The notes under the pieces were generated by a model, which worked only from the letters and a program-made list of their open reading frames with translations, did no database searches and was not told where the DNA came from. The position numbers and the translations under genes are program-made. Below are positions 9,326-16,230 of a stretch of 64,000 nucleotides of DNA, piece by piece. The stretch is from contig NZ_PYAK01000023.1 of the NCBI RefSeq assembly GCF_003264365.1, forward strand, positions 37,570-101,569, read 5' to 3'. How positions within the stretch are numbered: position 1 is the stretch's first letter; every line of letters begins with the position of its first letter. This DNA is from Micromonospora noduli (GTDB lineage Bacteria > Actinomycetota > Actinomycetes > Mycobacteriales > Micromonosporaceae).

Positions 9326-12300
9326 ATGCCCCGACACCTCCGTGCGTTCTGCCTGATCCTGCTCTCCATCGCCACAGTGGTGAGCACCACCACCGCCCTG
9401 CCCGCCGAGGCCGCCCCGCGCTTCCGGGTGTTGGTCTTCTCCAAGATCACCAACTTCTACCACGACTCGATTCCGGCCGGCATCGCCGCGATCCAGCAGC
9501 TCGGCGCCGCCCACAACTTCGAGGTCGTCGCCACCACCGACGCGGCGGCCTTCACCGACGCCAACCTCGCCACCTTCGACGCTCTCGTGTTCAACAACAC
9601 CAACAGCCTCCCGACCTCGGGTGACCTGCTCAACGCCAGCCAGCGGGCGGCGTTGCAGACGTTCATCCGCAACGGCGGCGGTTGGGCCGGCCTGCACGCC
9701 GCCTCGGCCAGCGAACGCGACTGGCCGTGGTACGAGGGCCTGGTCGGCACGATCTTCGACTACCACCCCGACTTCTCGTCCACCGGCGGCACCTTCCCCG
9801 GCCGGGTCAAGGTGCTCGACCGGGCGCACCCCTCCACGCGCAACCTGCCGGAGCTGTGGGAGCAGAGCGAGGAGTGGTACAACTGGCGGACCAACCCGAC
9901 CGGCAACGTACACACCCTCGCCCAGATCAAGGTGCGTGACGGGATCAACGGCCTGGACGAGGGCGTCGACCACGCGTACTCCTGGTGTCAGCGCTACGAC
10001 GGCGGCCGGTCCTGGTTCACCGCCGGCGGACACGCCAGCTCCCAGTTCAGCACCCCGACCTTCCTGGAGCACCTGCGCTACGGCATCGAGTGGGCGGCCG
10101 GTGCGGTCGCCGGTGACTGCTCGGCCACCAAGACCAGCAACTTCGAACGGGTGGGGCTGGTCACCGAGAACCTGGCCGACCCCTTCGAGTTGGCCGTCGG
10201 CCCGGACCGGAAGGTCTACTACATCCAGCGCACCGGTGCGCTGAAGGTGGTCAACTCCGACACCCTCCAGGTCACGACGCTGCTGGACTTCGCGTACACC
10301 TCGGCCATGACCGACCAGTCCGACGGGCTGCTCGGAATGACCCTGGACCGCAACTTCGCCAGCAACGGCTGGATCTACCTGCTCTGGTCGGACAAGACCC
10401 TCAAACAGCTCAACCTGTCCCGGTTCACTGTCGCCAACAACAGCGTCGCGCTCTCCTCGGAGAAACGTCTGCTGACCATCCCCACCTATCGCGGTGAGGG
10501 CCGGGCCAACTCGCACATGGGCGGGTCGCTCGCCATGGACGCCACCGGACGGCTCTACGCGGCGATCGGTGACAACACCGACCCGTTCGCCTCCAGCGGC
10601 TACACCCCGGTCGACGAACGCGCCGGCCGCGCCGCCTGGGACGCCCAGGGCACCGCCGGCAACACCAACGACCTACGCGGCAAGATCCTGCGGATCACCC
10701 CACAATCCGACGGTACGTACACGGTGCCCAGCGGCAACCTCTTCCCGGCCGGCACCGCGAGGACCCGGCCGGAGATCTACGCGATGGGCATGCGCAACCC
10801 GTTCCGGATCACCATCGAACCGCAGACCAACGCGGTGCTGGTGGCCGACTACGGGCCCGACGCCCGCGCAGCCGATCCCAACCGTGGTCCGGAGGGGACT
10901 GTCGAGTTCAACCGGATCACCAGCGCCGGCAACTTCGGATGGCCGTACTGCGTGGGCAACAACATCCCGTTCAACGACTACAACTTCGCCAACAACACCT
11001 CGGGGGCGAAGTTCAACTGCGCCGCACCGGTGAACAACTCCCCCAACAACACCGGCCTGACCACCCTGCCGGCGGCGAAGTCCGCGCTGGTCTGGTACGC
11101 GTACTCCGCCTCCACCCAGTTCCCGGAGCTGGGCACCGGCGGTGGCGGGCCGATGAGCGGCCCGGTCTACGACTACGACCCGGCCAACACCCGCACCACG
11201 AAGTTCCCCGAGTACTTCGAGGGCAAGTGGATCACCTATGAGCTGACCCGCAGGTGGTTCAAGACGCTGTCGATCCACAAGACGGCGCAGACCTTCAGCA
11301 ACGCGCGGTTCGGCCCGACGGCAGTGGGTGACCTCCAGTCGATCAACGGGATCTTCGGCAACATGAGCTGGATCCAGCCCTTCGAGGCGGAGTTCGGCCC
11401 GGACGGTTCGCTCTACGTCATCGACTTCGGCGAGGGCACCGGCAGCGGTCGCGGCGGCAGCAACGCCGGCGCGGGCATCTACCGGATCGACTACGTCGCC
11501 AACGGGCGGCCACCGACCGCGAAGGTCGCCGCCACCCCGGACAGCGGACGTACGCCACTCGCGGTGACGTTCTCCTCGGCCGGGTCGTCCGCCGGTGACG
11601 GGTCGGCGCTCAGCTACGCCTGGGACTTCACCAACGACGGCAGCACCGACTCCACCGCCGCCAACCCGAGCTTCACCTACCCGACGGCCGGGAAGCACAC
11701 CGCCCGGCTGACCGTCCGCAACAGCGGCAACGGGTTGACCGCCACCGCGGTCACCGACGTGGTGGTCGGCAACACCCGACCGACGGTGACCATCACCGTG
11801 CCCGACGGCGGATTCTTCGACTTCGGCGACAAGATCCCGTACACGGTGACGGTCACCGACCCGGAGGAGAGCACCATCGACTGCGCCAAGGTGACAGTGC
11901 AGACCCAGCTCGGGCACGACTCACACGCCCACCCGCTGGACGTCTACACCGGCTGCTCGGGCCTGCTCGCCACCGAGGCGGACGCCGGTGACGGCCACGG
12001 GCCGGGGCAGAACCTCTACACCCTGATCACCGCGCAGTACACCGACGGCGGCGCGGCCGGCGGCGTACCGGCGCTGACCGGCTCGACCCGCGTGCAGTTG
12101 CAGCCCAAGAGCAAGGAGGCCGAGCACTTCAGCGCCCAGTCCGGCGTCACTGTCAACGACCGGGCCACCGCCCGCGCCGGCAAGCGGCTCGGCGAGGTCG
12201 ACCACAACGACTGGGTGGCGTTCGGGCCGGCGGACCTGCGCAACGTCGGCTCGGTGACGCTCGGGGTGACCAACGGCGGGCTCGGCGGCACCATCGAACT

Positions 12301-12790
12301 GCGCACCGGCTCGCCCACCGGCACGTTGATCGGCACGGCCACCATCGGCTCCACCGGCGGGTGGGACAACCTGGTCTCCCCCACCGTCACGCTGACCAAC
12401 AAGCCCACCGGCACGACCACCCTGTACGCGAAGTTCGTCAACGCCGCCCAGGTCAACGGCACCCCGGACCTGCTCGCCCTGGACTGGCTGCGGTTCAACG
12501 GCGCCGGGGTCAAACAGGAGCCGGGCGGGACGCTGTCCCTGGCCGCCAACCCGACCGGCGGCGCCGCACCGCTGACCACCACGCTCACCGCCACGGCAAC
12601 CGCGCCGTCCGGGCAGAGCATCACCGACTACGCGTGGGACTTCGGCGACAACAGCGCCATCACGCACGGGGCGACACTACGGTCGACGACCCACGGCTAC
12701 CCCCGCAAGGGGACCTTCACCGCCCGGGTGACGGTCACCTACACCAGCGGGGAGACCCGCTCGCTCAACCTGACCATCACGGTCACCTGA
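9326..12790 (+). CDS. Secreted ThuA / glucose-sorbosone dehydrogenase / PKD / CBM6 / PKD fusion protein
   Basis: A 1154-residue multidomain protein. Residues 1-30 are a Sec signal (basic MPRHLRAF, hydrophobic core, ALPAEAA). About 33-265 is a ThuA (trehalose-utilisation) domain, with FRVLVFSKITNFYHDSI and GGGWAGLHAAS. About 285-725 is a PQQ-type glucose/sorbosone dehydrogenase beta-propeller, with DGLLGMTLDRNF, NSHMGGSLAMD, GKILRI and MGMRNPFRI. About 735-825 is a PKD domain (YAWDFTNDGSTD), about 920-1045 a CBM6-like module (VDHNDWVAFGPADL) and about 1065-1150 a second PKD (DYAWDFGDNSA). It probably binds and oxidises sugars or polysaccharide ends outside the cell. ATG 9326 has AGGGAG eight bases upstream. 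The promoter carries a LacI-type operator, so carbon-source control is likely. Confidence 0.85.
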   Translation: MPRHLRAFCLILLSIATVVSTTTALPAEAAPRFRVLVFSKITNFYHDSIPAGIAAIQQLGAAHNFEVVATTDAAAFTDANLATFDALVFNNTNSLPTSGDLLNASQRAALQTFIRNGGGWAGLHAASASERDWPWYEGLVGTIFDYHPDFSSTGGTFPGRVKVLDRAHPSTRNLPELWEQSEEWYNWRTNPTGNVHTLAQIKVRDGINGLDEGVDHAYSWCQRYDGGRSWFTAGGHASSQFSTPTFLEHLRYGIEWAAGAVAGDCSATKTSNFERVGLVTENLADPFELAVGPDRKVYYIQRTGALKVVNSDTLQVTTLLDFAYTSAMTDQSDGLLGMTLDRNFASNGWIYLLWSDKTLKQLNLSRFTVANNSVALSSEKRLLTIPTYRGEGRANSHMGGSLAMDATGRLYAAIGDNTDPFASSGYTPVDERAGRAAWDAQGTAGNTNDLRGKILRITPQSDGTYTVPSGNLFPAGTARTRPEIYAMGMRNPFRITIEPQTNAVLVADYGPDARAADPNRGPEGTVEFNRITSAGNFGWPYCVGNNIPFNDYNFANNTSGAKFNCAAPVNNSPNNTGLTTLPAAKSALVWYAYSASTQFPELGTGGGGPMSGPVYDYDPANTRTTKFPEYFEGKWITYELTRRWFKTLSIHKTAQTFSNARFGPTAVGDLQSINGIFGNMSWIQPFEAEFGPDGSLYVIDFGEGTGSGRGGSNAGAGIYRIDYVANGRPPTAKVAATPDSGRTPLAVTFSSAGSSAGDGSALSYAWDFTNDGSTDSTAANPSFTYPTAGKHTARLTVRNSGNGLTATAVTDVVVGNTRPTVTITVPDGGFFDFGDKIPYTVTVTDPEESTIDCAKVTVQTQLGHDSHAHPLDVYTGCSGLLATEADAGDGHGPGQNLYTLITAQYTDGGAAGGVPALTGSTRVQLQPKSKEAEHFSAQSGVTVNDRATARAGKRLGEVDHNDWVAFGPADLRNVGSVTLGVTNGGLGGTIELRTGSPTGTLIGTATIGSTGGWDNLVSPTVTLTNKPTGTTTLYAKFVNAAQVNGTPDLLALDWLRFNGAGVKQEPGGTLSLAANPTGGAAPLTTTLTATATAPSGQSITDYAWDFGDNSAITHGATLRSTTHGYPRKGTFTARVTVTYTSGETRSLNLTITVT

Positions 12791-12802
12791 TCGTCTGGCG
12801 AT

Positions 12803-12829
12803 GGCGGGCGGGGGTCCACCCTGCCCGCC
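12803..12829 (+). terminator. Rho-independent-like hairpin after the ThuA fusion gene
   Basis: GGCGGGCGGGG (12803-12813) pairs with CCCTGCCCGCC (12819-12829) over 11 positions with one mismatch and a five-base loop. It starts 12 bases after the stop codon. There is no U-tract, as is usual in actinobacteria. Confidence 0.6.
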
Positions 12830-13286
12830 GCCGCTCGACACCGCTGGGTTGAGCACTAGACGGTGGTGCGCCCAGACGAGCTAGTCCACGGGCCCGGCGA
12901 GCCGAGGCGTCGGCGCGTCAGATGCTCCCAGGCCGCGCCGGTGACGCTGATCGGGGAGCCGGCAACGTAGATCTTGGACAGTTGCCGTTCCCGCGCAACG
13001 GAAACTGTCCAAGATCTGGGTTGCGGCGGTAAAGCTGTTCAGGTCGAAACTTGCTGACCCAGCCCCAAGTCCTCGCGCGGACGTGCCCGCCTCAACTCGA
13101 TCAATATCGCCGCGAGGCGTCCCACCGTTCGACGAGGCTCGGCCCTGAGGTGCCGACACGCGAGGTCCTCCGGCTGGATGGATCGGCGGTACCGATTCTG
13201 GACTAGCGGGTCCATTATCTGCGAGTCACAGTCCGATACGGCGGCGAGCACTGGCCCGACCGTTTCGGAAGCGACGGGGGAAGACA
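12830..13286. other. Intergenic stretch without a convincing gene
   Basis: About 460 bases between the ThuA fusion gene and the SDR remnant. It holds the long hairpin at 12969-13017. A minus-strand open frame at 13039-13287 (82 codons, with HLRAEPRRTVGRLAAILIELR) has no ribosome-binding site, no recognisable family and overlaps the start of the next gene. I leave it unassigned. The lower GC content suggests remnant or recently acquired DNA. Confidence 0.5.
12969..13017. repeat. Long near-perfect inverted repeat
   Basis: AGATCTTGGACAGTT (12969-12983) and AACTGTCCAAGATCT (13003-13017) are perfect 15-base inverted arms. They continue inward, after one mismatch, with CCGTT (12985-12989) and AACGG (12997-13001), giving 21-base arms around a seven-base GC loop. 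There is no downstream U-tract, and the element sits far from either flanking gene, so it looks more like a dispersed palindrome than a terminator. Confidence 0.8.
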
Positions 13287-13695
13287 ATGGATTTGCAGCT
13301 TGCCGGTAAGCGCGCTCTGGTGACGGGTGCGAGCAGCGGCCTCGGCGCGGAGATCGCGGCGGTCCTGGCCGCCGAAGGCGTTGCCGTGGTCGTTCACGGC
13401 CGGGACCAGACCCGAACGGAGCAGACCGCCCAGAAGGTACGCGGTCAGGCCGTGGTCGCAGACCTCACCACTGATGTCGGCGCCGAGGCCGTGGCTACCC
13501 AGGCCGGTGAGGTGGACATCCTGGTCAACAACGCCGGCGCCTACGATCCCGAATCAGGGTGGTCCGACCTGAACGCCGACGCGTGGGCCGACATGTACAA
13601 CCTCAACGTGCTCAGCTCGGTCCGCCTGATCCGACATCTAGCCCCCGCGATGCGGGCCAAGGAATGGGGCCGTGTCATCCAGATCGGCAGCGGTA
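13287..13695 (+). pseudogene. Truncated short-chain dehydrogenase/reductase
   Basis: Starting at ATG 13287 with GGGGGAAG upstream, the protein reads as a classical SDR: RALVTGASSGLGAEIAAVLA (cofactor TGxxxGxG at about residues 12-20), VVADLTTDVG, ILVNNAGAYDPES (NNAG) and NVLSSVRLIRHLAPAMR. It stops resembling SDRs at GRVIQIGSG, about residue 136, immediately before the catalytic Ser/Tyr-x-x-x-Lys region. The following bases are the 3' end of the oppositely oriented SnoaL-like gene. The reading frame continues by chance to 14210. The enzyme therefore lacks its active site and half of its fold and is presumably non-functional. The break lies at about 13685-13705. Confidence 0.8.
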
Positions 13696-13706
13696 GGCGC
13701 ACCTGC

Positions 13707-14174
13707 TCAGGGTCGGTATGCCCCCTCGATGGTGGTGCTCTCTTGCGGACGGAGCGCGGTCAGGAGGCTGTCGAGTTGACCCCAAGCCCGCGCGCTGGCG
13801 ATGGGGTCGATGTAATCTCGGGACTCGATGATGAGCCCATTGCGGATACGCATCACGAAGACGCATGGCACCGTAAACGCCTCACCTGTCTCGACCACCC
13901 GCCCCTGATAGGCAAACTCGGCGACAATCACCTCCGGGTCCCCAGTCTCATGAATCGTCACGTCGACTGGCTTACGGCTCAGCGTCCGGGCGACCGGAGG
14001 CTGCGCGGTGAAGTGCTCGTGCAGTTCGTTACGGCTACGCAGCGGCGGCGGGTTGAGCGGGTGGAACGGATGCGTGACATGGGTTTGTTCGGCGTACAGG
14101 TCGGCCAAGTCTTCGTACGGACCGTCGCAAACACCGTTCACCAGCCGGAGGAAAGTTTCGCGTGGGCTGCTCAT
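13707..14174 (-). CDS. SnoaL-like / nuclear-transport-factor-2-fold protein
   Basis: A 155-residue protein starting MSSPRETFLRLVNGVCDG, with YEDLADLYAEQTHVTHPFHP, SRNELHEHFTAQPP and AFTVPCVFVMRIRNGLIIESRDYIDP. This is the cone-shaped alpha+beta fold of SnoaL-like and ketosteroid-isomerase-like proteins, with the C-terminal 'V.R...G.I...RDY.D' strand pair. Members are small polyketide cyclases, isomerases or binding domains; the activity cannot be chosen here. The start at 14174 is preferred because GAAGGAAG precedes it, rather than the ATG six codons upstream. It is inverted and directly abuts the truncated SDR gene. A 13-bp dyad lies 23 bases upstream of its start. Confidence 0.75.
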   Translation of the reverse strand: MSSPRETFLRLVNGVCDGPYEDLADLYAEQTHVTHPFHPLNPPPLRSRNELHEHFTAQPPVARTLSRKPVDVTIHETGDPEVIVAEFAYQGRVVETGEAFTVPCVFVMRIRNGLIIESRDYIDPIASARAWGQLDSLLTALRPQESTTIEGAYRP

Positions 14175-14196
14175 GCCGGGCTTCCTTCGCAATCGG

Positions 14197-14209
14197 TAGG
14201 TGTCACCTA
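14197..14209. promoter_or_regulatory. 13-bp dyad upstream of the SnoaL-like gene
   Basis: TAGGTGTCACCTA is a perfect 6-1-6 inverted repeat located 23 bases upstream of the ATG at 14174. Its position fits an operator or core-promoter element for that gene. No regulator gene is adjacent. Confidence 0.4.
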
Positions 14210-14373
14210 AGCCACGCCGAGGACTACCTCAGGGGTGGCCGGTACCCCATCGACGGCACCCTACTGACCTCAACGTCGGTTTGACTGGCCCGAAGCGCTC
14301 TCGTCGTCTGCATCCAGAGCATCGTCGTCATCGACAGAGGCGCGTGTCGTACCTGTGTGTGAGGCTTCGGGGC

Positions 14374-15018
14374 ATGGCGACTTTCGTTCTGATCCACGGC
14401 GGTGGGGGCAGCGCCTGGGACTGGCACCTCCTTGTCCCCGAGCTGACCAGCCGCGGCCACGACGTGGTGGTACCAGAACTGCCGATCGAGAAAAGATCCG
14501 CGGGGTTCGCCGAGTTCTGCCAGACGGTCGTCGAGGCGATCGGTGACCGGAGAGACCTCGTGGTCGTCGGGCACTCGTACGGTGCGTTCACCGCGCCGCT
14601 CATTGCCGACAAGCTGCCGGTGCGGCTGCTCGTCCTGCTGACACCGATGATCCCCAAGCCCGGTGAGAGGCCCGGTGACTGGTGGGCCAACACCGGTTAC
14701 CGCAGCGCCGAGGGGCTCAGTGAGGAGCAGCAGTTCTACAACGGTGTCCCGACCGAGGTCGTCGCGGAGGCAGCGGCACACACCCGGGACCAGGTCAGTG
14801 CGGAAGGGGACGAGCCGTGGCCCCTGGAGGCCTGGCCGGACGTGCCGACGACGGTGCTCCTCGCACGCGAGGACCGGTTCTTCCCGGCGGACTTCCAGCG
14901 CCGGATTGCCGCCGACCGGCTCGGCGTCGTCCCGGACGAAATTGACGGCGGCCACGCGGTGGCGCTCAGCCACCCGAAGCAACTCGCCGACCACCTCACC
15001 GCGTACCCGCTTTCCTGA
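14374..15018 (+). CDS. Alpha/beta hydrolase
   Basis: A 214-residue single-domain hydrolase. MATFVLIHGGGGSAWDWHLL contains the oxyanion-hole HGGGGS at residues 8-13. DLVVVGHSYGAFTAPLIAD carries the nucleophile elbow GHSYG with Ser at about residue 67. LLAREDRFFPADF supplies the acid at about 170, and IDGGHAVALSHPKQLADHL the catalytic His near residue 196. There is no signal peptide, so it is cytoplasmic. The sequence resembles small esterase/salicylate-esterase-like hydrolases, but the substrate is not evident. Start 14374 is chosen because the hydrolase fold begins immediately; the upstream frame to 14200 is not protein-like. The neighbours give no pathway clue. Confidence 0.8.
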   Translation: MATFVLIHGGGGSAWDWHLLVPELTSRGHDVVVPELPIEKRSAGFAEFCQTVVEAIGDRRDLVVVGHSYGAFTAPLIADKLPVRLLVLLTPMIPKPGERPGDWWANTGYRSAEGLSEEQQFYNGVPTEVVAEAAAHTRDQVSAEGDEPWPLEAWPDVPTTVLLAREDRFFPADFQRRIAADRLGVVPDEIDGGHAVALSHPKQLADHLTAYPLS

Positions 15019-15100
15019 AGGCGGGACCACGGCCGTCATGATCCGAACCTCCGGCTACGGGCACGATTGCTTGATCCAGGCGAGATGCCAGGCTGAGTAG

Positions 15101-15625
15101 ATGACCTACCCGCTCGCGCGCCGCGTCTACGACACCTGCCATCTCACCGGACGTTTCCGTCTACGGTCAGGGCAGATCAGCGAGGAATACTTCGACAAGT
15201 ACCTGTTCGAAGGGCAGCCGGATCTGTTGCGCGAGGTCGCCGAAGCGATGGTGGCCAAGCTGCCGGAGTGCGATGTGCTGGCGGGGATGGAGATGGGCGG
15301 TATCCCTCTCGCCACTGTGATGTCACAGCTGACGGGGCTGCCCACAGTCTTCGTGCGGAAGCACGCCAAGGAGTACGGCACCAACAAGGCTGCCGAGGGC
15401 GGTCCGGTGAACGGGCGGCGTGTCGTGCTGATCGAGGACGTCGTCACCACGGGAGGCGCACTACTGGCATCGTGCGCGCAGCTACGGTCCATCGGCGCGC
15501 AGGTGGAGACAGTGGTCTGCGCCATCGACCGAGAGCAGGGCGGTCGTGAGAATCTCGCGGCCGAGGCACTACAGCTTCGCGCCGCCCTCACCCGCAGCGA
15601 CCTCGAAGCTTCCTTGATCACTTGA
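15101..15625 (+). CDS. pyrE: Orotate phosphoribosyltransferase-like protein
   Basis: A 174-residue protein starting MTYPLARRVYDTCHLTGRF with the orotate-enzyme 'LSSG'-like turn LRSGQISEEYFDKYLF, DVLAGMEMGGIPLATVMS, the VRKHAKEYGT loop that covers the active site, and the PRPP-binding loop VVLIEDVVTTGGAL at about residues 107-120. These match OPRTase, which makes orotidine 5'-phosphate from orotate and PRPP in pyrimidine synthesis. It stands alone, away from other pyr genes, and is slightly short for the family (about 180-210), so a salvage-type or second copy is possible. ATG 15101 follows the hydrolase gene by 82 bases; no strong ribosome-binding site is visible. Confidence 0.8.
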   Translation: MTYPLARRVYDTCHLTGRFRLRSGQISEEYFDKYLFEGQPDLLREVAEAMVAKLPECDVLAGMEMGGIPLATVMSQLTGLPTVFVRKHAKEYGTNKAAEGGPVNGRRVVLIEDVVTTGGALLASCAQLRSIGAQVETVVCAIDREQGGRENLAAEALQLRAALTRSDLEASLIT

Positions 15626-15697
15626 CAGCTTCGGCGCCGCTCGACCAGCGGCATGAGAGCTGTTCTCGTGAAGTCGTCGCTATGAGAAGGTCGGTTG

Positions 15698-16057
15698 ATG
15701 TTACGTGGACGACTACTGACCGAGAGCCTGCGCGTTGGCGTCGACGTGCGCGTACCTTCGCTACGCGTCGTCCGAGTCGGCAGGCACGACGTATCAATTT
15801 CAACGTCGGCTGACCAGCCGAGTGTCTGGACTTTTCTGGACTTCGAGGCGCCCGACGAGGTAGCAGCGGCGCTGGCTGAATCCTTGGTCAGCGATCAAGG
15901 TTGGTACGCGGACTTCGAGGTAGGGGATGATCACGTCGTCGTTTTCCCCGGTCGGGTCTTCCGCTATACCAAAGGTGATCGCGCGGGAAGAGACGCCGCC
16001 GTGGAGTACGGCCGGACGGTCGGCGTACCCGGTCATCAACTCGACTGGGGCGAATAG
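15698..16057 (+). CDS. Conserved hypothetical protein, 119 aa
   Basis: A small soluble protein beginning MLRGRLLTESLRVGVDVRVP and containing VGRHDVSISTSADQPSVWTFLDFEA, GWYADFEVGDDHVVVFPGRVFRY and a C-terminal VGVPGHQLDWGE. The W-Y-A-D-F and H-V-V-V-F-P-G-R-V-F-R-Y elements look conserved and suggest a compact beta-sheet fold. No catalytic motif is recognised. The ATG at 15698 has AGAAGG seven bases upstream, and a TTG immediately precedes it. It follows the pyrE-like gene by 72 bases on the same strand. Function unknown. Confidence 0.65.
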   Translation: MLRGRLLTESLRVGVDVRVPSLRVVRVGRHDVSISTSADQPSVWTFLDFEAPDEVAAALAESLVSDQGWYADFEVGDDHVVVFPGRVFRYTKGDRAGRDAAVEYGRTVGVPGHQLDWGE

Positions 16058-16184
16058 GAGCGTTACTCAAGTCGGGTCAGAAGGTATCAGGCTGGGCGAC
16101 GAGAGCGGGCACGGCGATAAAGCCTGCGTCGTCCGCGGCCGTGCCGGCCGTTGGCGTACGTCACCGCCTGGTCGGTGGTGCCGG

Positions 16185-16218
16185 GCGTGGGGCGGTGCAC
16201 GTCGGCGCCGCCCCACGC
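16185..16218. terminator. Bidirectional hairpin between convergent genes
   Basis: GCGTGGGGCGG (16185-16195) and CCGCCCCACGC (16208-16218) form a perfect 11-bp stem with a 12-base loop. It lies between the plus-strand gene ending at 16057 and the minus-strand subtilase ending at 16231. Confidence 0.65.
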
Positions 16219-16230
16219 TCGGTTGAACGG

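Noticed and set aside
9248..11917. Two large minus-strand open frames opposite the ThuA fusion gene
   Set aside because: Composition and lack of motifs mark them as shadows; the plus strand gives a well-ordered multidomain secreted protein.
13039..13287. 82-codon minus-strand open frame as a regulator remnant
   Set aside because: No ribosome-binding site or recognisable domain, and it overlaps the start of the SDR remnant; treated as unassigned.
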